A DNA stretch of 64,000 nt from UBA8529 sp964390565 (GCA_964390565.1 CAYMII010000009.1:31155-95154), one strand, 5' to 3'. Shown: positions 46,835-56,204, counted from the stretch's first letter. The notes: generated by a model from the sequence alone, not told the origin. Numbers and translations are program-made.

Positions 46835-47881
46835 TTAATCAGGTTTTTTACCAAACATTTTATTCATTTTGTAACGGCGATAAAGTCCAAGTTTTCGCTG
46901 CTCCGGTACACCGTGCATACTTATGTATTCTTCAACGGCATCAACCATCCTTGCCGATGATTTGCCATCGGTATAAGGGTGGTATTGACTAATGGTATTC
47001 TGCCGGGATTTTTTGAAATTATCTTCGTTTAACTCCTTTTTGAAAACCTCAAGTAAATTCTGATGGTCGGGGATATCACACCAGTTTATATTCTCGGAAT
47101 GAGATTTGATGGTTATTACGGGCTTATTCAAAAGGACGAACTCATAAACTACCGATGATGTATCGCTAATCATGAAATCGGACATGATCATGTACTTGAG
47201 AATGTTTCTATCGGTTGCGATCTGGACATTGGGCCTCTTATCTGCCAGTTCTTTATACTCTTGAACCACCGAGGAGTCCATTAAATCGTGAAACTTAATT
47301 AGCAGGAATATATCTTCAGAATCGACAAGTTTAAATATCTCGTCTTTTGCATTTATAGCACAGGTTAGAGAAGGCGAAAAGGTAGGTGCAAAAAGCACTA
47401 GATGTTTTTTTCCATGATTTGCAAGCAGTTTATCCCTTTCTATTCTATACTCTTCGTGGTTTTGGAAAAGAGTATCGAGTTTGCACCAACCAGTTTCTAC
47501 TACTTCAAAATCTTTGTATTTAGCAGCTAATTCCTTGAAGCGATTTGTAAAATATGGCCCTTGAGTAAGGTATAAATCAAAGTACTTGCGAATTCTGAAA
47601 TGCCCTTTTTTTTCACCTGCTAAACCATGAAAAACCTGAACTTTAACTCCTCTTAAGTAGTGTGGAACTTCATTTCCAGGAACAAAGATGGCATCGCTGT
47701 TGAATTTGTGCAGATCTTTGATTGAGTTTGTAATTTTAGCCTCACTTTTAAAAGGAAACCCCGATAGTATTTTATCGGGGATATACCATAATATTTCAGC
47801 ACCTCGGTTGCTCAGTTCATCATGCAAAGGCTTAAGAATGCCAAAGGCATAAGGGTTTATGCAAAAAAGGATTGCTTTCAT
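46835..47881 (-). CDS. CDP-glycerol glycerophosphotransferase-family protein (TagB/TagF-like)
   Basis: 348 residues of the GT-B-like teichoic-acid polymerase family. Conserved blocks: FHGLAGEKKGHFRIRKYFD, LFAPTFSPSL, LIKFHDLMD, and SDFMISDTSSVVYEFVLLNKPVI (the TagF S-D-T-S-S signature). Known members move glycerol- or ribitol-phosphate from CDP donors. No membrane helix; peripheral cytoplasmic face expected. First of two genes with the nucleotidyltransferase 6 bases upstream. Found here in a Gram-negative context, so the acceptor is probably a surface glycan. Substrate unknown. Confidence 0.82.
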   Translation of the reverse strand: MKAILFCINPYAFGILKPLHDELSNRGAEILWYIPDKILSGFPFKSEAKITNSIKDLHKFNSDAIFVPGNEVPHYLRGVKVQVFHGLAGEKKGHFRIRKYFDLYLTQGPYFTNRFKELAAKYKDFEVVETGWCKLDTLFQNHEEYRIERDKLLANHGKKHLVLFAPTFSPSLTCAINAKDEIFKLVDSEDIFLLIKFHDLMDSSVVQEYKELADKRPNVQIATDRNILKYMIMSDFMISDTSSVVYEFVLLNKPVITIKSHSENINWCDIPDHQNLLEVFKKELNEDNFKKSRQNTISQYHPYTDGKSSARMVDAVEEYISMHGVPEQRKLGLYRRYKMNKMFGKKPD

Positions 47882-47887
47882 TGTTGC

Positions 47888-48571
47888 TTAAAATATCTTG
47901 TTTGCGTTATCAAGATCCTCCTTAAAGTCGATCTCCATACAGCGGAATTTCGATATGTCAACTGCCTGAACATTTAGCCCATCCTTTTCGATGGCAAGTT
48001 CAATTCCGCGCTCAAAGTAATCGTTATCCTTACACTCTTCTAATCGAGTAATGAAGGTGTTGATATCCTTACTGCTGATAAAATTGATACCAACCGCTTC
48101 GCCAGCAGCATTCACAACCTTTTTTGAGAGTTCCTTTATAAACCCTTTTTCATCGGTAGTATACTTAACCTCCTCTTCACCAACTTTAGAGTTGTTAACG
48201 CATACAAAGGATTTGTTTGCTACAATACTTGGGGTAAGTAGGTTGATGATGTCGGCATCAAAAACAACATCTCCGTTAAGCCAAAGAACCGAATCTCGAT
48301 GGTTTTTCTTAAGCGCTTTCAATAAACTCTTAGATGTGTTGGTTTGGTCGTAGTTTTGGTTGTAAATAAAGGTGATATCTGGAAAACTCTCCATTATCAG
48401 CTCTTTCTTAAATCCAACAACAATGTTGATGTTATCAATATCGAAATGCTTTGTAAGGTTTTCGATTTGTTGTTGCATAATGGTTTTGCCGTTTTTTAGC
48501 GTGGTGAGTGGCTTTGGTAGTGGATTTCCCAATCGAGATCCAATCCCTGCTGCAAGAATAACAATCTTCAT
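47888..48571 (-). CDS. LicC-like nucleotidyltransferase (CTP transferase type)
   Basis: 227 residues. Signature LAAGIGSRLGNPLPKPL (nucleotide binding), then YNQNYDQTNTSKSLLKAL, metal-binding LNGDVVFD, and a C-terminal MEIDFKEDLDNA. The pattern is that of phosphocholine/phosphonate-type cytidylyltransferases rather than RmlA. It should make a CDP- or NDP-activated head group, with release of PPi. Divergent from the LicD gene at 48727 and co-transcribed with the TagB-like gene. Confidence 0.8.
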   Translation of the reverse strand: MKIVILAAGIGSRLGNPLPKPLTTLKNGKTIMQQQIENLTKHFDIDNINIVVGFKKELIMESFPDITFIYNQNYDQTNTSKSLLKALKKNHRDSVLWLNGDVVFDADIINLLTPSIVANKSFVCVNNSKVGEEEVKYTTDEKGFIKELSKKVVNAAGEAVGINFISSKDINTFITRLEECKDNDYFERGIELAIEKDGLNVQAVDISKFRCMEIDFKEDLDNANKIF

Positions 48572-48668
48572 ATTGTTGATTTTAATTATGGTGCAATTTT
48601 AGTGTTTTTTTCTCGATTTTATAATAGATCTTAACAGCCTAATTTTTTTGAGCTAAACGATTGTTCTA

Positions 48669-48698
48669 TTGTTAATGTAAATTGATTATATACCTTTA
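48669..48698 (+). promoter_or_regulatory. Probable promoter of the first licD-like gene
   Basis: TTG (48669-48671), 19 bases, TACCTTTA (48691-48698, 7 of 8 to TAnnTTTG). It starts 28 bases upstream of the gene. Confidence 0.4.
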
Positions 48699-48726
48699 AT
48701 GCCATTTTACAAAACTATAAAAGAAA

Positions 48727-49368
48727 ATGGGAAGTAAAGAGCCACAATTGACGAAATCGAACCTTATAAAGGCAAGACGAATTCTTTTTGATGTTGTTGA
48801 ACTGCTCGATAAGAATGGTATTGAATACCATCTTGAGGGAGGTACTCTTTTAGGCCTTGTTCGCGATAAAGATTTGCTCCCATGGGATCATGATGTTGAT
48901 ATTTCATTGCCGTATAAAAATCTGAACTCGTTTCTTAAGCTCAAAAGAACTTTGCTTTTTAAGGGTTATAAGTTGTCGGTTAGAAAAAGTCACGAGGATT
49001 TTGGACCCATTAAAAAAGGCGACTGCTCAATAATTAAAGTTAAACCTCTGTTTCATTACCTTTTTGATATTATTTACCCTAAGGCCAAGGAAAATCTTAT
49101 TATGCTTGATGTTTTTATTAAAACATCGGATGAGAAGTTTACATACTGGCAAGCAAAAGGTAGGGTAATGCGTGTTGATAATAAGTACTACAATTCGTTT
49201 GAACTGGTGGATGCACTTGAACGAAGTTTTAAGGCTCCAAGCCTTTATAAGGATTATTTAACTGAGAAATATGGAGATTGGAGCGTTCCAATTAAAGAAT
49301 GGAATTGTAGAGATAATGAGAAAACTATTTGTGGAGATATTACAAGTAAAGCATATCCAAAGCAATAA
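48727..49368 (+). CDS. LicD-family phosphotransferase (first copy)
   Basis: 213 residues. The LicD signature is near residues 35-60: LEGGTLLGLVRDKDLLPWDHDVDIS, giving the two metal-ligating Asp of the nucleotidyltransferase-like fold. LicD proteins and the related fukutin family transfer phosphocholine or alditol-phosphate from CDP donors to glycans. It is divergent from LicC-like gene 47888-48571, with ATG 155 bases away. A second LicD lies at 50793. Confidence 0.83.
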   Translation: MGSKEPQLTKSNLIKARRILFDVVELLDKNGIEYHLEGGTLLGLVRDKDLLPWDHDVDISLPYKNLNSFLKLKRTLLFKGYKLSVRKSHEDFGPIKKGDCSIIKVKPLFHYLFDIIYPKAKENLIMLDVFIKTSDEKFTYWQAKGRVMRVDNKYYNSFELVDALERSFKAPSLYKDYLTEKYGDWSVPIKEWNCRDNEKTICGDITSKAYPKQ

Positions 49369-49371
49369 AAA

Positions 49372-49962
49372 CTATAATTTTTTACTTAAAACTACACTCT
49401 GATAATTTCGTTTTTCCCATTTAATAATTTCAATAAATCTATATCCTCTACGGTTGTAGTAGTCTATTAATTCAGTAGCCTTTTCAGAAGTGTCAAGAGC
49501 AAGTTCTTTTGCAAAGGTTTTTTTAGCAATGGTTTCAGTTAGTTTAATGAGTTTTCCTCCGACTCCCTTAGTTTGGTATTCTGGTAATACAGCAAGTTGG
49601 TTGAATTTTGATACAAAAGGCCTGTTAAACCAACTGCTTCCTTTGCAAGTATAAGTTGGTTTGAATGTGATAGTGCCAATAAGTTTATTGTCAAAAGAGG
49701 CAACAAAACATAAAGCATTTCGTGTCCTTTTTTTAGTTGTATTGTAATCTTGATTGATACCCATAAATTGAATATCGTCCATTGAATAAATCGAATAAGC
49801 TTTATTGATAATAATGGTTAATTCCTCGATTGAATCATTGTGGTTTATTAATCGGTATGTTACATCATCAATTGTTATTTTAAAATTTCTGAACCGAAAT
49901 TTATCAACCCAACAATTTTTAGAGATTAGAGAAAGTATCAAATTGTAAAATCTGTTAGCCAT
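49372..49962 (-). CDS. GNAT-family N-acetyltransferase
   Basis: 196 residues. Motif A is NQLAVLPEYQTKGVGGKLIKL (Q-x-x-G-x-G), followed by LDTSEKATELIDYYNRRGYRFI, the standard GNAT motif B. AT-rich codon use relative to neighbours. It ends 3 bases from the convergent licD stop and sits inside the decoration cluster, so it may acetylate an amino group of that product; this is context only. Confidence 0.75.
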   Translation of the reverse strand: MANRFYNLILSLISKNCWVDKFRFRNFKITIDDVTYRLINHNDSIEELTIIINKAYSIYSMDDIQFMGINQDYNTTKKRTRNALCFVASFDNKLIGTITFKPTYTCKGSSWFNRPFVSKFNQLAVLPEYQTKGVGGKLIKLTETIAKKTFAKELALDTSEKATELIDYYNRRGYRFIEIIKWEKRNYQSVVLSKKL

Positions 49963-50055
49963 AATTATTTTGTTTTTTTTTATAATTTAATAATGCTTTG
50001 AATATAATGCAAGAAAGTAAAAAATATTAGATTTGAAGAATAAATAATTTGGAAT

Positions 50056-50790
50056 ATGAATACAGCCGTTTTCTTGCTTGCTGGTAGGGGAAGCCGATTA
50101 AAAAGGTATACCGAAGTCATTCCCAAGTGTTTAGTTGAGGTTTCGGGTAAGCCCATTTTGCACCGAATGCTTGAACTTCTTTTAAAGAAAGGAATAAAAA
50201 GAGTAATACTAGTTGTTGGGTACAGATGGGAAGAGATTTTTAAGTCTATTGGCGATAATTGGCAAGGAATGGAAATTCAGTATGTTAATAATATCGATTG
50301 GGAGAAAACAAATAATATTGTGTCGTTTTACATGGCAAAGGATATAATTGATGAGGATTTTTTGCTTTTAGAGGGCGATATTGTTGTTGCTCCAAATGCT
50401 CTCGATCATTTTCAGGTTGGGAGAAATCAGATGGCCGTTAGCGCCTTTATGCCATTTATGGATGGAACGGTAGTCACCTTTGATAAATCCCATATGCTGG
50501 TTGATAGGATTTATCTTAAAACGGATTATTCGCTGATTAAAAGAATGGATGAGACTTATAAAACGGTTAATATTTATACTATTAAGCATTCAGATTTTAT
50601 AAACCTTGTTATACCTGAACTTAAAAAGATTATTGACAGCGGGAAAGTGAATTCGTACTATGAGCAGGCTTTTGCAACTCTTGTAAATAGTGGCTCAATG
50701 CAATTCGAAGCAATAGATTACTCTAACCTTAAGTGGTTTGAGATTGATAATGAGGAAGATCTTGAAATGGCGGAGAAGATATTCAGCTAG
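50056..50790 (+). CDS. LicC-like nucleotidyltransferase (second copy)
   Basis: 244 residues. Signature LLAGRGSRLKRYTEVIPKCLVEVSGKP, then NNIDWEKTNNIVSFYMAK and the metal-binding LLEGDIVV. The T-N-N-x-x-S and E-G-D features fit CTP:phosphocholine or phosphonate cytidylyltransferases. Ends 2 bases from the convergent licD-like gene at 50793. TAGATTTG at 50028-50035 is a candidate -7 element. It is clearly distinct from the first copy, so a different substrate is plausible. Confidence 0.8.
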   Translation: MNTAVFLLAGRGSRLKRYTEVIPKCLVEVSGKPILHRMLELLLKKGIKRVILVVGYRWEEIFKSIGDNWQGMEIQYVNNIDWEKTNNIVSFYMAKDIIDEDFLLLEGDIVVAPNALDHFQVGRNQMAVSAFMPFMDGTVVTFDKSHMLVDRIYLKTDYSLIKRMDETYKTVNIYTIKHSDFINLVIPELKKIIDSGKVNSYYEQAFATLVNSGSMQFEAIDYSNLKWFEIDNEEDLEMAEKIFS

Positions 50791-50792
50791 CG

Positions 50793-51398
50793 CTATAAAA
50801 ACTCTTTTACGCTGCAATCACTAGTTCTGTAATCCCACTCTTTAATAGGGGTTCTCCAGTTTTTACCATAATGCTCTTCCAAATAGCCAATATAGTCCTC
50901 GGGCACCGAGAACATTTTGCCTTCGAATTTGTATTTTGTGTGATTGTCATAAAATCTTTCGGGAACCGATTTAAGCACAGGGTCGTTAACGCCAACCGTC
51001 CAATAGTACTCGTTGCCAATTTTCCTTTTTAAGAAAATCTCAAGAATAACATCTTTTTTGAAAAACTTTAACGGATTTATATGCTTTACCCTTATAATTC
51101 TTACTTCCCCCTTTTTAAAATACTTTAAATCCCTGTTATAATATTTAACCCGAACAGAGTAACCTTTTAAGTAAAACTTCCATAGAATTTTACGGAGTTT
51201 AGCTTCATATTGCCTAGTAATTGTAAAATCAATATCATTATCCCACGGTAGCAACCTGTTCTCTCTAATTACTCCCAGTAGAGTACCTGCCTCTAATATG
51301 TAAGGTATTTCTGCTTTTTCAAGTACTGATGAAACATTCTTCATCATTTTGACAGCAATAACAGCATTCTGCCCTTCTAAGTTTAAATTGCCTGCCAT
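50793..51398 (-). CDS. LicD-family phosphotransferase (second copy)
   Basis: 201 residues. Signature ILEAGTLLGVIRENRLLPWDNDIDF, with both acidic pairs kept. The C-terminal third shares HYGKNWRTPIKEWDYR with the YGDWSVPIKEWNCR of the first copy, so the two are paralogues with low overall similarity. It is convergent with the second LicC-like gene, giving two licC/licD pairs in 4 kb. Confidence 0.83.
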   Translation of the reverse strand: MAGNLNLEGQNAVIAVKMMKNVSSVLEKAEIPYILEAGTLLGVIRENRLLPWDNDIDFTITRQYEAKLRKILWKFYLKGYSVRVKYYNRDLKYFKKGEVRIIRVKHINPLKFFKKDVILEIFLKRKIGNEYYWTVGVNDPVLKSVPERFYDNHTKYKFEGKMFSVPEDYIGYLEEHYGKNWRTPIKEWDYRTSDCSVKEFL

Positions 51399-51439
51399 AG
51401 CAAATTGTGTTTAATCGTATGGAATATTACTAATTTTAT

Positions 51440-52261
51440 TTATACCGCAACATTGTATTCTCTTAGCGCATCATTTAGAGATGTTTTTAAATCAGTTGAT
51501 TCCTTTCTTTCGCCAATTATTAGTGCACAAGGAACTTGGTATTCACCTGCGGTAAACTTTTTAGTATATGAGCCAGGGATTACCACCGATCGTGCAGGTA
51601 CTTCGCCTTTATATTCAATAGGTGTCGAACCGGTTACGTCAATTATTTTTGTTGATTTTGTTAGTACTACATTAGCTCCAAGTACAGCTTGCTTTCCAAC
51701 CCTCACCCCTTCAACCACAATGCATCGTGAGCCTATAAAGCAACCATCTTCAATAATCACAGGAGCTGCCTGAACTGGCTCTAGCACACCGCCAATACCA
51801 ACACCCCCACTTAGATGAACATTTTTCCCTATTTGAGCGCACGAGCCCACGGTTGCCCAAGTATCAACCATTGTACCTTCATCAACATAAGCTCCGATGT
51901 TAACGTACGAAGGCATCATAATTACTCCTTTTGCAAGGTAAGAACCATAGCGAGCAATGGCATGAGGAACTACTCTAACTCCCAACTCTTTGTAATTCGA
52001 TTTTAATGCAATTTTATCATGAAACTCAAAAGGCCCTACTTCAATTGTTTGCATTTCCTGTATTGGGAAGTAGAGTATTACGGCTTTCTTGATCCATTCA
52101 TTTACGGTCCAATTATTATTGCTTGGCTCGGCGATTCTAAGTTTACCTTTATCTAAAAGTTCAATTACGTTTCTGATAGCTTGTTTTGATTCTGATTCGG
52201 AAAGCAAATTGCGATTATCCCAAATATTCTCAATTATTAATTTAAGCTCTTTCATTTGCAA
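51440..52261 (-). CDS. dapD: 2,3,4,5-tetrahydropyridine-2,6-dicarboxylate N-succinyltransferase
   Basis: 273 residues. N-terminal helical domain, then left-handed beta-helix hexapeptide repeats (MPSYVNIGAYVDEGTMVDTW, AQIGKNVHLSGGVGIGGVL, VVEGVRVGKQAVLGANVVL). DapD is the succinylase of the meso-diaminopimelate/lysine pathway. Its presence implies the succinylase route and mDAP peptidoglycan, the substrate type used by the L,D-transpeptidases above. A minus-strand TAACTTTG lies at 52274-52281. Confidence 0.95.
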   Translation of the reverse strand: MQMKELKLIIENIWDNRNLLSESESKQAIRNVIELLDKGKLRIAEPSNNNWTVNEWIKKAVILYFPIQEMQTIEVGPFEFHDKIALKSNYKELGVRVVPHAIARYGSYLAKGVIMMPSYVNIGAYVDEGTMVDTWATVGSCAQIGKNVHLSGGVGIGGVLEPVQAAPVIIEDGCFIGSRCIVVEGVRVGKQAVLGANVVLTKSTKIIDVTGSTPIEYKGEVPARSVVIPGSYTKKFTAGEYQVPCALIIGERKESTDLKTSLNDALREYNVAV

Positions 52262-52417
52262 TTATTATTTGTGCAAAGTTAAATAAATAGTTATTAAACA
52301 GGAGATGAAATCATAATTGGTGTTAAAAAATCTTTGTTTGGTTAAAGTAGGTTAATGTTTTATTTACAGCATGTTTTTGAATGCCTTAATCTGCTATTTT
52401 TGAGAAAATCATTGTAA

Positions 52418-53203
52418 ATGGATTTGATTCGCAAGTCTAGTTTAGCCATTTTTATTTCTATCCTTTTAGGTTGTTTTGCAGTGCTAAGAGCTCAGGATAG
52501 TTTAAAATATGTTAGTTTTCGTGTTGTGAACGAACAATCGGGTGCTCCTGTTGAGATGACTCACGTTATCAATATTACTAAACATGAAGCAACTATTTCT
52601 GATCTTTTGGGCTATTTTAAGATTCCTTTAAGCATAGGCGATACAATTACACTTTCATCTTTAGGGTATTTTAAAAAAGAGGTTATTAATTGGGGTGAAT
52701 ATAAAAACGACTCCCTTTTCTATACTATAAAGTTAACACCACGCTCATATGTCTTAAAAGAATTAAAGTTTGCTTGGTTTGCTAATTACGAGGGTTTTTT
52801 AAAGGGATTTTTGAATTTGAAGTTGCCAATTACAAAGAAGGAGCGTGAGTTGGAGCGAATAAGCGTCTACTTTACTCAGATTATAAAAAAACTTGATTTG
52901 AAAAACCTTCCTTCAGCTAATTCGGGAGGTTCTTTTGGCATTGATTGGCTTGCAAAGCAAAATAAAGCTTTACAAGAGAAACTTGAAAAAGAAAAACGCC
53001 AAAGGGCTATTGAAAGAAAGTTTTCAGCAGGAATTGTCGAAGCGCTTACTGGTTTAAAGGGTAATGAGGTGTTTTGGTTTATGGAGTATTGCGGGTTTAC
53101 TGACGTGTACATTCTTAGTTCAAGCGATTATGAAATCAGATTAAGGATAATGGATAAATTTAAGGTTTATAATCAGGATAAAGACCTTAAGGATAAAAAG
53201 TAG
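52418..53203 (+). CDS. Carboxypeptidase-regulatory-like domain protein, exported
   Basis: 261 residues with a signal peptide (AVLRAQ), then a CarboxypepD_reg-like beta-sandwich (VSFRVVNEQSGAPVEMTHVI, LGYFKIPLSIGDTITLSSLGY). The C-terminal ~110 residues are charged and helical (NKALQEKLEKEKRQRAIERK). Exported, common in Bacteroidota; function unknown. TATTTTTG at 52395-52402 is a candidate -7 element, but it lies only 15 bases before the ATG. Confidence 0.7.
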   Translation: MDLIRKSSLAIFISILLGCFAVLRAQDSLKYVSFRVVNEQSGAPVEMTHVINITKHEATISDLLGYFKIPLSIGDTITLSSLGYFKKEVINWGEYKNDSLFYTIKLTPRSYVLKELKFAWFANYEGFLKGFLNLKLPITKKERELERISVYFTQIIKKLDLKNLPSANSGGSFGIDWLAKQNKALQEKLEKEKRQRAIERKFSAGIVEALTGLKGNEVFWFMEYCGFTDVYILSSSDYEIRLRIMDKFKVYNQDKDLKDKK

Positions 53204-53219
53204 TTTGCTTCAAATTTTC

Positions 53220-53249
53220 TTGGTTTTATACTTTCATATTGTATTTTTG
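53220..53249 (+). promoter_or_regulatory. Promoter of the PLP dehydratase gene
   Basis: TTG (53220-53222), 19 bases, TATTTTTG (53242-53249). It matches the Bacteroidota consensus and sits 19 bases upstream of ATG 53269. Confidence 0.68.
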
Positions 53250-53268
53250 TTGAAAACCAAAAGTGCTT

Positions 53269-54240
53269 ATGAATTCCGAAAATAATAAGCTAATTCCACA
53301 ATTTGATGATGTAGTTAAAGCCTTTTCTATTGTGAGAAATTATGCAAATAGAACTCCAATACATCAATCGCATACTGTAAATTCAATTCTTGGGGCATCC
53401 CTATTTCTAAAATGTGAAAATTTTCAAAAAGTTGGTGCGTTTAAGTTCCGTGGCGCATCAAATGCCGTTTTTAGCCTTTCCGATGAGCAAGCAAAGAATG
53501 GCGTAACAACTCATAGTTCGGGAAATCATGCTGCTGCACTGGCATTGGCTGCATCAATGCGAGGAATACCATCTTACATTGTAATGCCTGAAAATGCACC
53601 GTCTATAAAGAAAAAAGCAGTTGCTGGTTATGGTGCAATAATTACTTTTTGCCCACCAACACAGCACGATCGTGAGGCAGTTCAAGCAAAAGTGCAAGCA
53701 GAAACAGGAGCCACTTTTATTCACCCATACGATAATTTTAATGTTATAAGCGGGCAGGGAACGGCCTCGTTAGAACTAATTGAAGATGTTGCCGATTTGG
53801 ATATTGTAATTGCTCCTGTTGGAGGCGGTGGCTTGCTAAGCGGAACGCTTACATATGTTAAAGGTTTTAATCCATCCATTAAATTATATGGCGCCGAACC
53901 AATAAACGCAGATGATGCTTTTCGTTCGGTTCGTGATAATGTGATTTATCCTTCGATTAGCCCCAAAACCATTGCCGATGGGCTATTAACATCGCTTTGC
54001 GAGCGAACATTTACAATCATATCATCAAAGTGTGATGGCATTCTAACCGTTTCGGAGGAGTCAATCGTAAAAGCCATGAGGTTAGTTTGGGAACGGATGA
54101 AACTTGTTATCGAGCCATCATCTGCAGTTCCAATTGCTGCAATAATGGAATATCCTCAGCTTTTTAAAGGAAAAAGGGTTGGTGTAATAATATCTGGGGG
54201 GAATGTTGATTTAGATTCATTGCCCTTCAGCAAACTCTAA
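53269..54240 (+). CDS. PLP-dependent threonine/serine dehydratase or serine racemase
   Basis: 323 residues from ATG 53269 (a GTG two codons earlier is possible). Fold-type II PLP enzyme: the PLP lysine in GAFKFRGA, substrate loop SSGNHAAAL, and phosphate loop GGGGLLSG. It lacks the ACT regulatory domain of IlvA, so it is a short catabolic dehydratase or racemase. The two cannot be told apart from sequence alone. Its last 4 bases overlap the convergent EEP gene. Confidence 0.85.
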   Translation: MNSENNKLIPQFDDVVKAFSIVRNYANRTPIHQSHTVNSILGASLFLKCENFQKVGAFKFRGASNAVFSLSDEQAKNGVTTHSSGNHAAALALAASMRGIPSYIVMPENAPSIKKKAVAGYGAIITFCPPTQHDREAVQAKVQAETGATFIHPYDNFNVISGQGTASLELIEDVADLDIVIAPVGGGGLLSGTLTYVKGFNPSIKLYGAEPINADDAFRSVRDNVIYPSISPKTIADGLLTSLCERTFTIISSKCDGILTVSEESIVKAMRLVWERMKLVIEPSSAVPIAAIMEYPQLFKGKRVGVIISGGNVDLDSLPFSKL

Positions 54241-55313
54241 TCTTTAATTTTAAAAGCGCCTAATACTGGGTAGTGATCGGAGTACTCAACCCTTGGGCTC
54301 GAAAAGCTAATCGCTTCAATATTATTGCTGTGCAGTATATAATCGATGCGGTAAGGGAAGAATCGAACATAGGTGTTTGCTAGCCCTTTCCCAGCCTCTT
54401 TAAACGTATCGTTAAGGTTACGGGTAAGTTCGTAATACGTGTATGAAAAGGGCGAGTCGTTAAAGTCTCCGCAAACCACTACTGGATATTTACATTTTTT
54501 TATATGTGCCGTTATCATATTTACCTGTAAAGCACGCTTTATAAGCGCATCTCGGAATTTGAATGAAATATCTTTTATTTCTGAAACCGTGTTTTTATCA
54601 TCTTTTGATTCCTGATTCATCAAAAAGTAAAGGTTTCTTTCTTTAAGTTTGAGGGATTGTAGATGACAGTTGTAAATCCTAATCGTATCATTGTTTATTA
54701 ATACATCACTATAAATGCATGCATTGGAGGTGTTGCTGAACTTTAGCGAACCCTTATTTATTATTGGATATTTGCTGTATGTTGCAATGCCATAGCCCGA
54801 ACGACTTTTCTTTGAGATGTACTCAATGTGTGAGTTAAGCTCAAGTTGGTTGGTTATTTTGGATTCGCTGAGTTTGTCTTCGGCAATGTAAAACTCCTGA
54901 TAGCAAGCAATTTCGACGGCGTTTTCCTTGGTGAATTTTATTATCTCATTAAATGATGGTGTAATTTTCGACCAGGAGTAAAGCCTAAACAGGTTTACAT
55001 TGTATGAAAGAACCCTAAAATCATGTTTTTTTACCTCTTCTTTTTTTCCAAAGGGAAGTTGGATGTAGTTTGTTAACTGATTTGCACCAAAAATGATTGC
55101 AATAATTGGAACAAATACTAAGCGCTTCCATCTAATAGTCCAGTAAAGCAAAAAGAAAAGGTTGATGAAAAGGAGGAATGGGTACGATAATCCCAAAAGC
55201 GCAATTAGCCAGAATTTTTCAGGATTGATATATACCGAAAGGTAGGTGAGAAGCAAACCTACAGCAAATATTATACAGGTAATGACTAAAGTTCGATGGA
55301 AGAACTTGTACAT
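54237..55313 (-). CDS. Membrane-anchored endonuclease/exonuclease/phosphatase (EEP) family protein
   Basis: 358 residues: three N-terminal transmembrane helices (residues ~7-90), then an EEP domain with LSYNVNLFRL, CYQEF, CHLQSLKL, CGDFNDSP, DYILHSN and SDHYPVLG. These are the catalytic Asn, Glu, Asp-x-Asn and SDH motifs of the family. A phosphodiesterase or phosphatase with a periplasmic or cytoplasmic face. It is 3 bases from the rhomboid gene upstream in one operon. Confidence 0.88.
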   Translation of the reverse strand: MYKFFHRTLVITCIIFAVGLLLTYLSVYINPEKFWLIALLGLSYPFLLFINLFFLLYWTIRWKRLVFVPIIAIIFGANQLTNYIQLPFGKKEEVKKHDFRVLSYNVNLFRLYSWSKITPSFNEIIKFTKENAVEIACYQEFYIAEDKLSESKITNQLELNSHIEYISKKSRSGYGIATYSKYPIINKGSLKFSNTSNACIYSDVLINNDTIRIYNCHLQSLKLKERNLYFLMNQESKDDKNTVSEIKDISFKFRDALIKRALQVNMITAHIKKCKYPVVVCGDFNDSPFSYTYYELTRNLNDTFKEAGKGLANTYVRFFPYRIDYILHSNNIEAISFSSPRVEYSDHYPVLGAFKIKD

Positions 55314-55316
55314 TGT

Positions 55317-56204
55317 TTAGTTAATAGAGTTATCCTTAAACTTGAAAAGCGTTTCCTTTTCCTCTTTTGTGAGGCTATCGTAACCAGTCTTTGCAATTTT
55401 ATCAAGTATCATATCAAGACTAGCATGTTTTTCAACCTTACGCTTATTATACTCTAAATCGTCGCCAGTTTTTTTGTAGTTAACCTTAAGGTGAGATTTT
55501 GGCTTTCGTTTAAAATCAAAAAGTTCCATTATCCAGGTAATAGGCTTTGCAAGATCAAAACCCTTCATATATGCGCTAGCATAAAGGAACCCAAACAGCG
55601 CTCCTCCTAAATGGGCGATATGACCACCAGAATTTGATGTTGGAATGCTTATGATGTCAAGGAGTACCGTGAAAAGTGCAAGGTATTTCAATTTAACAGC
55701 ACCGAGGAATAATAGGTAGATAGTATGATTTGGTTTTAACGTGGTAATTGCAATAACTATAGCCATTACAGATGCTGAAGCCCCTAGCGCGATAGAAATA
55801 GGAACAACTGTGCTAAATACGCCAAGAGTATTGAATGCTAAAATATATAGTAGTCCACCAGCGATGCCTCCAAGAATATAAACTCCTACGAAATTCTTTT
55901 GCGATAGATATTCAAGAAATATTTGTCCAAACCAGTAAAGCCAAAGTAGGTTAAAAAGTATGTGTAGGAAATCCTTGTGAAAAAACATGTAGGTAAACAG
56001 AGTCCATGGTCTGCTTAATAGGGCGGATGTGTCAGCAGGAACCGCAAGATATATATCTATAACATCGCCAATTGGGGTAAGGAATAAGTAGAAGATGGCC
56101 TTTATGAGATTGAAAATAATAAATACAGCAAGATTAATGTAGATAATCTTGGTAAGGTTACTTCCAAACCTAAACGAATCTTTTATCTCCCGTGCAATGC
56201 TCAT
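55317..56204 (-). CDS. Rhomboid-family intramembrane serine protease (GASA type)
   Basis: 295 residues, six helices. HKDFLHILFNLLWLYWFG holds the oxyanion Asn, LGASASV the nucleophile Ser (G-x-S-x, with Ala after Ser where Gly is usual), and HIAHLGG the catalytic His. A ~75-residue charged cytoplasmic tail follows. Active protease is likely. Second of two tandem rhomboids. Confidence 0.87.
   Translation of the reverse strand: MSIAREIKDSFRFGSNLTKIIYINLAVFIIFNLIKAIFYLFLTPIGDVIDIYLAVPADTSALLSRPWTLFTYMFFHKDFLHILFNLLWLYWFGQIFLEYLSQKNFVGVYILGGIAGGLLYILAFNTLGVFSTVVPISIALGASASVMAIVIAITTLKPNHTIYLLFLGAVKLKYLALFTVLLDIISIPTSNSGGHIAHLGGALFGFLYASAYMKGFDLAKPITWIMELFDFKRKPKSHLKVNYKKTGDDLEYNKRKVEKHASLDMILDKIAKTGYDSLTKEEKETLFKFKDNSIN

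Noticed and set aside
46835..51398. Recently transferred island with mobile elements
   Set aside because: No transposase, integrase, direct repeats or tRNA gene flanks the cluster; only the GNAT gene looks more AT-rich.
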